The notes: generated by a model not told the origin, from the sequence alone. A stretch of 64,000 nt of DNA from Drosophila pseudoobscura (GCF_009870125.1 NC_046679.1:11904001-11968000), one strand, 5' to 3'; positions 1 to 15,200 are shown, counted from the stretch's first letter. Numbers and translations are program-made.

Positions 1-256
1 TTAAACGTTGCAATTGAAAATTAACATTGAAATTGATATTGGCCCAGAGGCAAACGGTGTACAACTTTAATGGCTGTCAATTGCAGGCGAGTGCAAAGTT
101 TTTTCAAATTTGTGTAAACTTAATATTTTGTTATTAGTTTGTGAAAGTGTCCAATGGTTTTTATTCTATTTCAGGCTACCTACCGTCTCCGTCTTCCAGC
201 CACCGCTGGAAACTCAAATAGATTTTGAGTAGCTTTTCAGTTTGACTCGACGTTAA

Positions 257-296
257 ATGAGAAAAGTTTCCTCGAGTGTTTGTTGCACTTTTTCGT
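257..296 (+). CDS. Candidate first coding exon of the beat-like gene (weak)
   Basis: An ATG at 257 opens 13 codons (MRKVSSSVCCTFS) and one extra base before a strong GTAAGT donor at 297. This is exactly the phase needed to join 6090, giving SCWLPAEG at the junction. A possible 5'UTR acceptor (TATTTCAG) ends at about 173. The resulting N terminus has an RK n-region and a mildly hydrophobic segment, but it is a poor signal peptide. The true exon could instead lie left of the window. Phase agreement alone has a one-in-three chance of being accidental. Confidence 0.25.
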
Positions 297-3200
297 GTAA
301 GTTGGCACTCCAGCGTCGGCTGCTGCGTCGGCTGCTGCGTCGGCTGCTGCGTCGGCTGCTGCTCCTCCGTAGCAGGTGAAGTGTCCTGCCAAATGCTCTC
401 CTCCTCTTCAGCTCTCTACCCTCGCTCCAGCCGTTAATGATCTTTGGGCCAACAGTTTAGCTTTGGTGGGGACCAGCTTTAAGTTACTCTCTCTTTTCTG
501 TGCCACTGGCCAGAAAAAGTTCCAATTAGCAAAAAATGTGAGAACTTACGATTCTTCACCCAGCATGCCCACTCAAGGGGCCGCAACTTCTCCAATTGGC
601 ACACTTTTCCTAGCGGGCCTTTTCCCAGTTTATAGGCCAGATCGCTTTCAGCTCTGACCCCGCCCAGTTTATAAATTTTAGTTGTGCAACTTTTTCTTGC
701 CGCACCACCCCACCACCACACATACATACACCCACAATAAATAAACCTCAGAGTCTGCAGAGACTGAAGAACCAACAGCAGAAACAAGCAAACTATGAGA
801 CGTGGGAAATCTGTGCGCTGGAAAAACCCCCCGCCGAAAAAAAACCAGCTTCGAAAAAAGCAAGAAACAGAGCAAAATTAAGGGCAAACAAAAAGGGAAA
901 CGAAGCTAGAGCAGAGGAACGGAGCATATTGTATTGAGAGTTGGTTTTAATTAAAAGCGAAAGGAACGCAAAGAATGGCGGCGGCAGATTGGAAAAGGTT
1001 ACGGGCGGAGCAATAGGAGAACTGCAGCACAGCAGCACGGAATTTATAAAAATGATTAAAAAAGTTGCAAATGCTCCCCGCCAGAACCAACAATCACAAA
1101 AATTGCACAGGGCGCAAATAAATCTACAAAAAAAACAAATAAATTTGTCAGACAGGAAAGTGTACAGGAGAAAAGGGAATAAACGAAACTTGAGCATAAA
1201 CAATGCATTGCGGAATATTTCCATTGCGTATACGCCATGTAATAAATAAAATAGGAAGTGCGAAAGAAGGAGGGAGGCTTACGGTCCGCTTAGAGCTGCC
1301 ACTTGAGCCCTTGCCTGCTGCTTGGCAGTGGCAAACAGTTTCCAACAGAATGGCTTTCTATCCGCCGACTCGAGCTGTATTTGCCGCAGCTTCCAAGGAT
1401 CTGGGTATCCTCCTCGTCCTCCTGCTCTCATCATCATCATCGTCATCGCCGTCGCCGTCGTCTGCATTCAACTTTCAGCTCGTTTGTGCCAGTTTTGCTC
1501 GTTTACAGGCTTTCACCTGAAACTATTACCTGCTCGCCGAGTCAGTGGAGTGTCCTTCGGCCGCAATCAAGTGTCGACTGCAGCGAGCAGCTGCAGATGC
1601 AGATACTTGCTCCACTGATTACATATTTATTCGCAATTTGTGGATAATTTTACAACGGTTCAGTTCACTCCGGCTGTACCCCGAAACGCTTTAATCAGCA
1701 GTTCAGTCGAGAGTTTTGCAGAACATGCAACAATCGAAGGCATGCCAAAAGACCGGCTCAAAGCAATCCATCAACGCACCTCCCCATCTGGAAACAAACC
1801 CCTACCAGACCACCAGCCTCAATCCCCTAGTGTATAAAACTGTCAAGAACTAACACAGAACCACACACACACCCCGAGAATAACCCTGCGAACCACTTTG
1901 CCATCCGATACACACAATGTTAAAGTTCCGTTTCTAGCCCCCAAAGAACTATCCGGGATCCGGGCCAGAGAAAAAAGATGATGAATCTTTTGTTGTTTCC
2001 CGACTCCCGAGTCCCGACTCCGAAAGCCACTAAAAATGTTAACTAAAATACGGGAATATATATGGCCCAGAGAAAAGGGAAAGTGCTTTCCCCCATGTAG
2101 CATGTAGCGAAGATGAAATGTGCTCCACATACACACATGGCTCTGGCAATATTTTCGTAGAGCAAAAAAATGATGATGGAAATGCGGAGCATCTGAAAAT
2201 GGGGGCAAGCAGGGAGCCAGGGAAACGAGGAGAGTGCAGAGAGCAGAGAGCAGAGCCGCATTGACAAGCAAAAAAAAAATAGTCCTGGCTCCGCCCTGGA
2301 GAAGGGCATAAAACTAACAAGAAAATTCCAAGAATGCATTCCATTCAGGGCGTAACGAATCGTGTAACTGTGCTCTCACTCTGGATATTTTGCTTCTCAT
2401 TTCCTTTAAAATTATGAGTACGAGTACTATGCGGAACTGTCGAAACTGCTGGAATTAGAATTGACAGAAGGAAATGGCTCTAATGCTATGTGCGAAACTA
2501 GAAACTTTTCAGCGGAAAACTAAATTTCCCTAAGCTGAAAACTGCATGAGCTCTGGGAGAATTTAAACTGCCAGTTTGTAAATAATTTCTTTAATCAGGA
2601 ATATTAAAGCGAAAGCATTGGATGATAGGCAGGCCTGTTTCGGCTTCAAAGACTTCTTTCGCTGATTAGATAATGTTCTTAAGCTGCAAAACTGCAGGGA
2701 AATTAAAGGTAGCTGCTTGTTTCCTGATTTTATAGATAATACAAGGCGTTTTCCAACAGCACATCTGTTATGTTAATTCTGCTTTCCTTACATTGATTTG
2801 CATGACTGTGAGGTGATTGTCCCTTTAAGTCGTGACGGACACGGCTACATATCTCCACTATACACTCACAGAATTAACGCCTCAACGCCCCAACAGACAA
2901 GGCAAAAAGGCAGAAACTGTACCACACGTCAATGTCAACGGCGATGACAAAGATAAATTCACCTAGCCCCTTGGGCGAGGGGATATACGAGTATCTTTGA
3001 GTTTGCATGGCCAGTGATTGCCATTAAAATTTAAATTAGCTAATAGTCTTTTCGGGTCTCTGGCTTCTTTAAGCGAAATTTCGGAGAACTCAAATTATTT
3101 TGCCGAATTTAATGCGCCGTTAAACGTAGGCTCCGAGAAAGGGACCCACACACATAGCCCAAATGGCGCCAAATTCCGTTCGGCAATCAACTAAATTCAA

Positions 3201-6089
3201 AGCAAATTGTCCGCACAATAGTCACCAAGGCAGGCCAGGGCCAAAAGCAAAGACCGGACTAGAACAGACCAGACCAGACCAGGCTGCCATCATGATTGTC
3301 CTCGAGAGGGGGCAGGTCCAAATGCCTCATTATTTTGCGCTCGAGAAATTTCTGTCTCGTCACTAATTCATCATTGTTTCGGCACATTAAATCCTTGAAC
3401 GTCAACGCATTCATTATCTCATCGCATGTGAGCCGGTCGAGAAGGGTCGGTCGGTCTGCACGGGCTGGACTGGAGGATAGAAAATGCTTTTGGCCAACTC
3501 ATCGCTCGCCTCACATGGTCAGCTGTCTGTCGTCGGCCGTCGCCAAGGCATGCTTGAGTGATATTAACTGACCGACAATCAGTCAAGGGCAACTGAAGCG
3601 GCGGCGACAGCAGCAGGGCAGCCAAGACATAAGAAGCCGGAACAAGCCCACACGAGTTGACTATGAGAGAGAGGCTTAGGCCAGATTTGTGGGAAGAACA
3701 TTCCTGTGGCTGGGCTGGTGCTGGGGCTTGGGCTGGGACTGACCGTGAATAGCCGTCGTCATGTGGCCAGAAATCCTTTATAATTTCCCCTCTAAGAGCC
3801 TCAGAGTCTTCCCCGGGGCATGTGTGTGTGCTTAGCCTCTTAATTGCTTTCCAAGCTAATCGAATTTTTTGCCCGTCATTATGAGTAATGTGTCTGGGAT
3901 GCGTAGCGTGGTCCGTGGTCCGTGGCCCACAGCATAAAGCAATTTGTCGAGGAGATTGCGCCGAATGGCAAATTGCTTAAAGCTCGACGCAATTGAAACT
4001 AGTCGGACAGATCCCCAGATAATAAAATAAACAACGTAACCGTTAAATATTCCGCCCCCGCACCTGCAAAGCGCTACACAAAAACCCTTAAATAATTTAC
4101 AAACCGAACATACTCGTAATCGCACATGTCATCTGGCCTTTATTTCCCTTGCAAACAAAACATCATTACAATTCGCGGAAGAAGCGAACAAAAAACAGTT
4201 TACAGGTTACAGATTAAATGCGAAAAAACAAATCAACGGAACTACGAGAACATTTTAAATGGTGAAGGGCAAATGCTCTTGCATCCGACTGCGCAGTGCA
4301 ATTTTTTGCACATAAAAATGCATCCGATGCAATATGATAAACGCACAACAAAACTGTTAATATAGGGTCCTGATCTCTTGCCGGCCCACAAAATATTGCC
4401 GAGCATGCACAAATCGTATGTTACTTGAAAAAACTCTTAAACAAAGTCGTATAGTAATTTCGGATTGTTAAAATGGAAGATTTTCTGTATAAAAAATAAA
4501 GTTAAAAGGGGATATGACAAACTCACGCAGCTTCACTGGGCATAGAACCTCTTGACTCCTGGACAGACTGTGCAATATGTCCTTTTGTCATGGAAGAATT
4601 TATTAATATTGTAGGTACACAAAGGATTGGAAGCAATGGATTTGTTGCACATAGCCAGTGGGAAAGGTGATTGCCATTCGATAGGTTTTTAACAGAATGT
4701 CCTTGGGGAATAGTTCGCCAACCCCCGGCTCACTCGCATCGCTTCTTTGCGCCGACATCAGATAAAATATCGGACGAAGAACCAAAATAATAGAGAGATA
4801 TCTAAAGGACAGCTACTAATGCCAACATTGTCGCGCAGATTAGTCATCGTTTGCTCATTCCCTGGGGGCAACGGCAACGACAACGGCAACATCCGTCGCA
4901 TAGTTGCCATGCCGCACTCCGCATGGCAATAACTATTGGGGCACTGTTGCTGGCGCCATCAGCAACAAAAAAAAGTCATATTACAGTGCTAATTTATGTA
5001 GCACATAAGTTAATTTCTGTTTGTCTGTTATTTGTTGTAATTAGTCGTCGTTCAAGCCGTTGTCCCTGGGGCCATTAAAACTCGAACCAAGCCCAGATCC
5101 CGGCCCCGGCCCTGGTCCCGGCGGAAACACCGAGCACATAAACAAACGAAAAACTGTTGCTTCCGCTAGCTGCGTGCAAAAAAAAACACAAGAGACGGAT
5201 AGTGGCCCGTAGTCAGAGCTAATTATTTTGTCGGTCAGCCAAAGTTCATAGTTCACATGCCACAGCAGCACCAGCAGCGGCCACAGCAACCACCCACTCG
5301 TCCCTGGCCTTGGTCGCGATTCCGCCATTCGTCCGTTTATATAATTTTTATTATCAGGCCAAGTAAAATAAACTTAATTAATACCCTCGTGGTGCGACGG
5401 GTCTGGCTTTTGATTCATGGCCTGCATTTGCGGCTCCGGCTTAAATGCAATAATGAATGTGGCGGCGCGGCATAAAGTAAAAATTTCCCAAGAATGGTCC
5501 TGAAGCCTAAAGTCCTTTCGTAAAGGAGTGTAAGCGCGTAAACATGGAGGGCTTCTTTGCGCCGGGCCGGGTTGGCTTTCAGAGTCAATGAATTAATGTA
5601 GGTAACCTTTTGGCACGCTCCGCTTTGCTGTGGGGGTGAGAGCGGCGCCGCAGGGTCATTGTTTTTTGGGGCTACTGTGAATAATGGGGAACAACAGCAA
5701 CAATATAAAGTCCGAAATCGCATGGAAAGCCCATGGTTATAATTCCCCAAGAAGGGTTTATTGTAGTATTATTTCTTTTTATGGAAAATATATATATATA
5801 TTTACAATCATAACTATAAGACCATGTGAACAATTTACCCTCCATTGCTCCGTAACGGATTAAAAACTTGTACCCAAGTCTTTTACAAAATTTTGCTTTA
5901 AAAACATTTGATGGAAAATCTGAGCAGACTTGTACGTGTATACAAATATCAACATCCAATACACTCCATCCCTGATTCACTGATTCAATCCCAGCATCAG
6001 GCCGCATGGAGAGCCCAAATACTTATCAACAGCTTTCGGAATAATACCTATAAAATACCATTCTCGTTTGGGTTCCATTGTCGTTTCAG
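297..6089 (+). other. Non-coding: putative first intron or upstream region of the beat-like gene
   Basis: I see no convincing coding exon here. It contains a 4 x 12-bp tandem repeat at 313-360, poly-A and poly-T tracts, and GC-rich dinucleotide-like patches near 5090-5130. Open frames in this stretch are short, lack conserved motifs and occur on both strands. Confidence 0.6.
313..360. repeat. Four exact copies of a 12-bp unit (GCGTCGGCTGCT)
   Basis: Direct reading shows four perfect head-to-tail copies, immediately followed by GCTCCTCC. They start 16 bp after the candidate donor at 297. Confidence 0.95.
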
Positions 6090-6243
6090 GTTGGCTGCCA
6101 GCGGAGGGACTGCACCTGTCCAGCCTCTCCGTTCCGCGCATTATCGATGTGGCGCAGAAGGCGAAGCTGTTCTGCAGCTACGAAATGGGAAATCGGACGC
6201 TGAACTCCGTCAAATGGTACAAGGATGGGCTGGAGTTTTTCAG
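6090..6243 (+). CDS. beat-V: beat-like gene, exon A: start of Ig1
   Basis: The acceptor TCGTTTCAG ends at 6089 and the donor GTGAGC starts at 6244. The exon begins with two bases of a split codon and then reads WLPAEGLHLSSLSVPR. It carries the first Ig1 cysteine (LFCSYEMG), an N-glycosylation site (NRT) and the WYKDGLEFF strand. It ends with AG of an Arg codon that is completed by the next exon. Confidence 0.85.
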
Positions 6244-9200
6244 GTGAGCCGGCGGCCAACTGCTGTGGCCGTAAAACAAATAAAAATAATAAAAATGGTC
6301 CCATAAAAATATTTTCGGTATTCAGTTTGAAATAATAAAATGTCACAAATGCTGGAAGGGGATTCGGACTCGGTTTCGGATGGGATGGGACCTGTGCCGG
6401 CGCATTCATGCAGATTTTATGGCGTAAATTGAAAACGCCATGAAACTGCTGCAACAGTGTCTGCAACATAGTGGGGGAGCCCCCCTCCCCCTCCCACGCC
6501 CCTACAGACGCTTGAAAGTGTCGCAACTAATTTAAATGCTTAATTGAAATGGATTTTTATGGGCGCCTGCAATTGCGGCCAGGTGACGCTGCCCCGATCC
6601 GCGTTCCGGCCCAAATATGTGCGAAAGAGCTTAACTGGCTTAATTGTTGCACATTGGCGCATCCCCATCCCCGTCCCCGTGCCCGTCCCCAGACCCGGAC
6701 AAAGCCAGAGCCAGGGCCAAAAATGGAACATGGCAGCACATGGAATCCACGGCCAGATCCCTGTTCCATCCGCTGCTTAATCGAGCGCAAAATTTTTAAC
6801 AGCGGCTTGGGCATTGGGGTATTACACTTTTTCTGTTCCGTTTTTGGTTATTGATTTTAAAGACTCAAACAAATATGCCGACGAGAAGAAAATGCAAAAA
6901 ATTATTATTTATGCCAGATACGAGAACCATTTAACGGTTTACGGACTTTTCCAAATGGACTGTCACGCCCCCAATGACAACCACCCAGCCCCATGCTGAC
7001 TACCTCCCAGTCACGCCTCTTGCAACATTGTTGCATGTAAATTCAACGCGTTTTGCGACCGCATTTGCTGGCATTCGATTGGCATTCCCAGCTCCAAATT
7101 ATTGTTTTTGACACATCCGATGTGGGGAGTGTGGGGTGTGTGGGGAGTGGAGTCTTTTTGGCAGACGCAGGGGGTCTCAAAGCGTTCGGGTCGGCTGTCT
7201 GCTCAGTAATTTACTGCCGGAGGCAGTGGGCTTTTATCAATTACGCTTTTGTGTGAACGTTTTGATTGTGCGGTCGGCCCTCGGCTTCAATTATTTATGT
7301 GCATTTGACACTGCGGTTGCTTCCACTGCCCGACTACCACTGCAGCGAAAAACGTCACAAAAGATGCACACATTTCGACTGCAATTTCGAATTTGAATTT
7401 GAATTTAGTGTGGCAGCCGGTTCGCTCAGGCTGTGCTCGAGGTTAAATTGACTGTTAGCCAACAACTAATCGACCCGTCAGTGCGTTTGCTTTCAACATT
7501 CAAGAAATGAACAACAATCAAAGTTAATTTTGGCTATGACAATACAAGTGGTTACGAGCACGAATGGAGAAAGTTGGTTAAGCCTTTCAACTGGAAGCAT
7601 GGCATGTCGCTGTTATACTCTAATTTGACTATAGAAAATATATAGACTTAGCTGCCATAGAACTAGAAGAGCACAGGCTCCGTGCCTACCAGTAGGTGCC
7701 ACAAAGAAAATCACCTAAAACCACTGGCTAATCAAAACATTGTCTTTATAATACATCGATGGGTTCACTATTCAAGAAACTGAAAGGGTTCAGCCTCCAA
7801 AATTCTTTACCAAAGGATGATCAATGCATAAAAAAGGACTTACAGCCTTAAAAATATTCAGAAAATATTCGATTTTTATGTATATTGAAAGATTAATTAT
7901 ACATTTTCCCAATATCCAATGCATATTACATATATTTGCATATTCAAATTTTTCAATGAGGGGTTTATATATACATATATCGTATTTAAGAACTTCCAAA
8001 AGAGAATTTCCATCGTTTTGAGTATGATAGAGCTACAGTTTTTGCTTCTCAAATGTGAGTCAACAGTCCAGAGACGTTCTAGTTTGACTCTGATTTCTTT
8101 GGTAATAGTTTCTGGCATTCCTGCTGCTTCCATTCCTCTTTTTTCTCCTTCATCCTGTGACTTTGTTCTCTGGCGTCCAATTCAATAAAAAATATAGTAC
8201 GTGTTGCTTGGGTTAATCGATGTTGGCTTCCCCTGTTGAACCTCCAACAAAGTTTTACATCAGGGAGTTGGCAAATGTCTGTTGTTAATATGTTTGCTTT
8301 TCCTGTATGTATGTATGTTTGAATAATAAAAAGAAAACAACAATATCTTAAGTACCCCATAGCTTTTGCGTATGCATCTAACATCTAGTCGAACAAACTT
8401 GTCTTCCTTGCGCCCTTTTTGCACTTTATAGCATTCAAGCTCAGCTTAATGACTTCAAATGAAAAATCAACTGCAAATATAGCTCCAACGTCCAAAACAA
8501 ACATTATTGAAGCTAATATATCTCAAATGTGATTCCACATTTGCTAATTACTGACACTCTAAAAGGGGGGTGGGGGGGGTGAATAATTAAAGGTTTTACG
8601 AACACCTGGACAAGAGATACCCACCCGACAAGTACCCAACCAACTCTATTTCGCTACTCACTCGATCAATATTTAAATATTCCAGACACAAGAGTATTCT
8701 ATTTCCCCCCGAACCGCTCACTGCGCTCAATGGCACATTTGCAATTCGTAACTCTGGAAAAATGGAAAACGATTTTCCCCAAACGCCACGCTAATTGCTG
8801 TAATCAAATGCAACATTCGTATATATATTCGAATGGATGTATGTACGGGTATATGTAGGTAGTAGCCGTACAATATAGAACGCTCAGTTGGCAATTCGAA
8901 TTGAATTTGAATTTTATTTGTATTTTGAAGAGGGGGATGGCAATGGGCGGGCAGCGGGATGGCAGGGAGTGGCTCGGCGGCCACAAATTGAAGTGGCGCA
9001 CAACTGGATGGAAACTGCATAATATTCATAATAAAAATCGACAGCGTGGCCCGAAAGTGGATACAAATCGATGAACGTTTCACTTTGCAACGCTGCGGCA
9101 ACTTTGACGCAAATGCAGAAACGGAAACCGAAAACTTCTCTCTGGTGGATTTTTTTTTTGCATGATTCCCTCATCAATATTTCATGGATTCAGTTTTGGC

Positions 9201-12200
9201 GCAGCACTCGAGCTCAAGCTGCCTCTAACTCTCTCTCTCTCTCTCTCTCTTTCACTCTTTCACTCTCAATAAAACCCCATCTTTGTCTTTGCAGATACTC
9301 GCCACTAACACCGCCGACAACAAATTGGTTCCCCGTGAAAGGTGTCACCATCGCCGAAGGTTCGTCGCATTGCAATCAATTCATCTGCAACGTGGAACTG
9401 GAGAAGCTCAACATCCACTCGTCCGGACAGTACCGATGCGAGGTGTCCGGCGATGCGCCCGAGTTCAAGCTGATCGATCAGACGGCCAATATGACAGTCG
9501 GTGGTAGGTACAGCCCCTGCCCTCAATCCTGATCCTTCCGGTTGACCCATCCACTGTGGTTCAAAGTTATCTGAAAATGTGATACAAATATCCAACGAAA
9601 TTATATTTTAATAATTGCACGTGGCCATATCAATCCTACACTCGTCAGAATCCTACTGCGGGTATCAAAAAGAATATGTAGGTACATTATAGATTAGATC
9701 ACACATATGCAGTGTCTAATGTCGGAACAAATAAGGGGTATTATAATGGTACATGACCTTTGCTCCACTGTGAACTTGCGATAAATTTTGTTTCTGTCTT
9801 TGATTTATGTTTTGCAACACAAAGACAACAAATTATGTGCAATTTTGCAAACACTTAATAAAATTATAAATGGTCTTTGCATGGCCACCGACCCCGAAGC
9901 TTAGGCGGGGAGCCAGCCAGCCAGCCAGCAACTCCTTTCCATTTATCAATGCCACACAGTCGAGTGTTTCGGGTGGATTCTGTGGCGGGTTAGGGGACAT
10001 GGCGAGGTGGTGAGGAGGTGCCACGGGTCTGCGACCTGGGGCAGTAGGCAGTTCGAAAGGGCGTCGCATAAATGCTGGAAAATTGTGACACGCGTCAGCC
10101 ATTTGTATGAGTAATGATTGTTAATAAATCCTGACAAGCATCCGTGGCGCCTCCCCTCACTCTCCGGCCCACACAGAACCGCGCACGGCCCACTGCTCTC
10201 CTCCTCTGCACCATTCCTCATCCTCTCCCACGAATCACTCCTCGCCCCGTTGCGGCACCTGCCGCACCACTGAACAAATTCAACTCAATTGTGAGCTTTG
10301 TACGAATCAATTTATAATCTACAATGCGCGGTCGTTTGGCGTTGTCACGTGCTGGGCCTAGACAACAGCAACTGTAGAGTCTGCACCAGCAACAAAAACA
10401 GGAGGAAAAATCTGCCTACGGGCACCGAAGCTTTGGGTATCCTTGCAAATACATGGCATCTATAAGAAGTATAAGATCTATTTAACAGTTTGATTTCGAT
10501 CGGTTTTCTGCAATAGGGACGAAAAATGTTTTAGAATTTATACCCCCTCGTCTCGCATTCGAATACGATCCAAATGGTGAATACTCCGCACATCCGAAAG
10601 TTCTGATTGGTGCTATGGGCAAAGAATGTTGCTATTATCATGCGCTTAAATTCAAACATAAGTCAGAGCATCCATTCCTGAAGCCTATAACATCACTTGG
10701 AGCAACATATCGGATTAGGCTAAGCCAACTGCTGATCATACATGTATGTAGATATATGGTAGATGCCTTTATGTTATATTATTTTCCATCTTGCCGGATC
10801 CAGCCTATTGGTTTAACATTCTCTGCATTGTCAGTATCTGGTAAAATCGTAATAGTCTCTGTGAGGGTATCAAAAGGATACCCACTCGCTTGTGGCACTT
10901 GTAGTAGGGTTTGTTAACGTCAACGCCATGGCTGGCGGATCCACCGCTGCCACCGCAGGCAACGCATTGCCCACCATTTTGATTTCGCTTTGATTGGCAG
11001 CGTACATGACGATGATTCTTCAGCACCCATCACCCGGCATTGGTGCTTCTGCGCTCCGCTCCTCTGCTGCCCTCCCAGGCTGTGGTTGATTGCGGCCATG
11101 AGGAGCCCCAGTCAGCCAGTCAGCCAGAGAGCGAGAGCCAGCCATGGAGCAGGCTCTACTTTGAAATTCAAATCAATTGATTTCGCCCCAATGTCATTTG
11201 AGGCAAATGGAAATGGCCTGCTTATGTCTTTTGTTTCTAGTTTCTATGCGGCTCGAAATGATTTATTTGTCGCAATTTTGCCGCTCAGCGATTTGTTTCC
11301 CTCATGGTTGTTGCCAGAACGAGATACTGGCGGCCGAGCTGAATCTGAATCTGTATCTGGGATGGGTTCTGGTGCTGAATACTCTCCTAAATGGGTGAAT
11401 GGGAGGCTCTGCCCCAGGCGCCCTTCGATTATGCAACAGAGTTTGGCTTTGGCCTGGGCCTCGGCTTGGGTTTGGGTTTGGGTTTGGCTTGGGTGGAGCT
11501 TTATTTATTGACGTTACTTTAAGAGATATTGATTTGCATAATGCGCACTTAGGCATTTGTTTACGCGTAACAATCAAATTTGAATTCGCATTTTCTTATT
11601 TGTACTGGGTCTTTAATTGGATGTTTGGCTGAGAGGGTGTCTGCCCCTCTCCCCTCTCCACCTCAGCTCCCATCGTCCTGTTTGTCTGTCTGCTATTTGC
11701 ATGTCAATTTGACTTTTATCTATTCAACGTACTTAAATAGACAAAGTAAGCCATGCTCAAGTTGAAGTTGTAGCACTTGTACATGGAAATCCCAATGGCT
11801 AGATTAAGGGCGAGTCTACAGTCTGCAGGATGGCGATGGCCTGTACGGGCTTAGAGAAACGTGCCGGTTTTGCCTCCCACCTGAGGAGTGGGCCCTGAAA
11901 GGGAAGGCCTTTCCTGCCACTGTCCGATTATTGTTGGTTTTTATTTATCGCTTTTTGATTCATGCTGATTTGCTGGGAAATGTTAAGTATTGAATTAATT
12001 GCAGTTATGGAAAGGCAAGTGAGTGCGACTTTCAGAAATATTTTCAGACGGCGGTTGAAGAACTTCTTGGAACCTACTTAAGTTATTATTTTGTATATGT
12101 CATAAATGTGGAAATGTTGCCGTTGAATCGCAGCAAGGTCCGCGGCTCTACTTATACATATAAATACCCGGTAGTCAGTTAGCATGTACATATATAATAT

Positions 12201-15200
12201 TATGATTTCTGTTACCTATACTGTTACCTATTTTAAGCGTAAATATTTCGCTCACCTCCGCACACTGGACGAGGAAGGGTGTGTGAGAGAGAGCGAGACA
12301 GAATCAGATGCTCCCGCTTTTCTGTACCAAATGAAATAGAATCAACATACATTTTTGTTAAAACCAATCCACTACTACCAGAAATTTAAGAAAAATGCAA
12401 AGAATTTTTGTGTTTAAATAATAAATTTCCTACACAATAACCCTCCTGTCGCTAACTGTCCTAATGTAGAACACAATATAACAAACGAGAGCATCAATAG
12501 CGTGGACGAGTGGCTGCATTTGGCCATTGTCCGACGTGCAGCGTGCAGCGAGTGCCTCTGGCATATGCCAGTGGCAGTGGCAGTGGCCAGTGCATTTCGT
12601 CATTTTAATTTATATAGTATGTATAGTCAAATGTACACATTCTCGTACAACGAATAAGCCATAAAAACACAATGCCTCGGGGGCCAACAAGAGCGGGGTC
12701 ATAGCAAAATAAAGCCAACCAGCCAGCCATGGCATCAAACTTCATCAACGAGAGAGATAGCGTCGAAGTTTAAAGCCCTCGCCAGGACAATGTGTCCGTC
12801 GTGTCCAGGGACGGCGAATAGAGTATAAAGCGAGAGACGAAATGGAAGGGAGGGGACTCACGTAGTGCTAACCCAAAGGCATGCCGTTCTATGCAGTGTA
12901 GCTGGAGCTGGAGCTGGAGCTAGTGTTGCCTGTTTTTTGTTTCAATGAAGGCGAAGCTGTTGACAGACCAACAATCAACTTGGGAATTTTGTCACTAAAG
13001 TGCCATCGCCATCGTAACCACCTTAAAAACTTTGTCACAACAGAGGCAGTGGCAGTGGCAGTGGCAGCAGAGAGCTCTCGATTTTCAAACAGCCATCACC
13101 TTGGACTCTTTGATGATGCCGGAATGGGAGACCGACCCGGCTTGAGGTCGCTTCCAACTTTGGCAGTGCAAATATTTTGTCGCTTAGCTGCGTGCCGTGT
13201 GTCATCACACTGATTAACTTTGCCAAGTTTTCGGAGCTCATCTCAGTACCAGGACCCCGGACAGGACGGGACTGAATGTGCTCAACGTTGGCCATCAAAT
13301 GGCGACTGAGCCGCACTTAATTACTTCGGAGATTTGCCACATTTTAGGGACAAGCTGGTTACACTTTTTAGCATTTTTGGACCTCGGCTCGGCTGTTGTT
13401 CGTCGTTCGTTTTTCGTTTTTCATCTTCTGCTGTTCACTTTTGGCTTTTTAATGTGGGGGTTATCGTTTGAGGTTGTGTGCTGTGTGCTGGGTGTTCCCT
13501 CTAACATAAACACACTGGGCACCGGGTCCAGGTTCCCAGAATAACTCCACCTGGCGATTCTCAAGCACTTGCTCCTGGAGATGTTGGTCTTGTACTCGTT
13601 TAGCATTCCAGTTGGGGCCCAGCGTACAACACAATTTGGCCCCAAAACAGATTTTACTTTTGTTTTCGGACTGGGTACGAGTATTCCCTCTCTGGGTTTC
13701 TTTTTTTCTGGTAGGAGCTCTGGTAGGGGTATATATTTTTCCAATCCTGTTGTTGTTTCGTAGTGCTTTACTGGTACTTTGGTACTTTGCCATTTTTGGT
13801 TTATTTACCCGAGTTGATTGCTTTGTTTTCGTACAATTTTCATTTCTGTAGCTGCCTTTGTTGCTGCAATGCAAGTCACACAGTTCTAGAGGCCAATGGG
13901 GTGGATGGCCATGTGGCATGGGGGGCATGGGAGGCATGGGGGGCATGGGTGGCACCAAGCGACCAAGCACAACATGGCCGCAATCATCAACTTCAACTCC
14001 GGATTCCGTCCACTGTCCGCCGTCCGCCGTTCGCCGTCCGTCGCCGCCTGTAAGTTGTACTTGAAACAGGTCAGAAACTTTCCACCAAAGTGGTTTGTAT
14101 TAAGTCAATTAAAAAGTTTATAGTCCTGCTGACTGCCCGACTTTTGATGCCTCCCCCGGCCACTTGCACTGTCTCCCGGCCTCCGCTATGCCTTGGGGTC
14201 CTTAGCATATTTCACAAATTTTCAACAGCAACAACAGCAGTGGTCGGGGAGCGGCAGCTGGCATTCATTTGCCCCCCTCGAAACAGAAACAGGAGCTCGA
14301 TTCGTTGTTGTTTCCTACTGTTCTGTGGTCACAGCCAGGGGGACCCGGCTCCCCCGCCCCCAAGCCCGCCCATAAACTAAATTACGCTTGTTTTCATCAA
14401 AAAACTTTATCCTGGGCAATTATTTGTTAAGATTAATTAACACTTCAAATAAATATTTGGTGTTGGCGTGTCGGTAATTGTCTAAGTGGCAGCACTGCCA
14501 CACTATTCTAGATGTGCCCGTACCCTACTGTAGTGTGTCCACTGTAGTGTATACTGTAACCGCACACTATGCTACTGCCACTGCAGAGAGCTCTCTCTAA
14601 TTGGAGCAAGTTTGTGCCCGAACTGCATTCTTCATTTGTGAGCAGAGTTGCCCAAAAGTAAAGTTTCCGAACTGTAAACTAAAATGAAACTTTATGGTCC
14701 TCTGGCTTTGCAACATTATGTAATTTTAATCCTAGATGAGAATTCCAAATTTCCTTTTAGTCGAAGAAACAATACGACAAATTCAAAATAAACTTAAAAT
14801 ATTAAAAGATTAATTGGCTTCAATTCGAATAACAGATTCATTTGATTTGAAGCGCTCTTTGTTGGCAGAAATCAAGCAACGATTCAAATAATATAAGGCC
14901 TCTAAAAGAAGATTATTAGAGAGAAAGCACCATATATGAAATGGTGGTAGGAAGAGAAAATATCTCTAGCTTTTGTAATGGTTATGGCTTCAGTATATCC
15001 TTACTAAACTACACTATTTTTCAGTCCTGCCCAAATTCGATCCATTCATATCGGGTGTGCGCCACGCCTATAAGTATCACGACACCCTAATGGCCAATTG
15101 CAGCTCGGAATGGTCGAGTCCGGCGGCCAAACTCATGTGGTACATCAACAACAAAACGGTGAGTACTATCGACCCGATCAGAGGTGTATGTACATTAGAT

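Noticed and set aside
10990..11511. 173-codon plus-strand frame inside a beat intron
   Set aside because: It ends in simple-repeat translation (WVWVWVWLGW) and lies within a well-supported intron. No motif.
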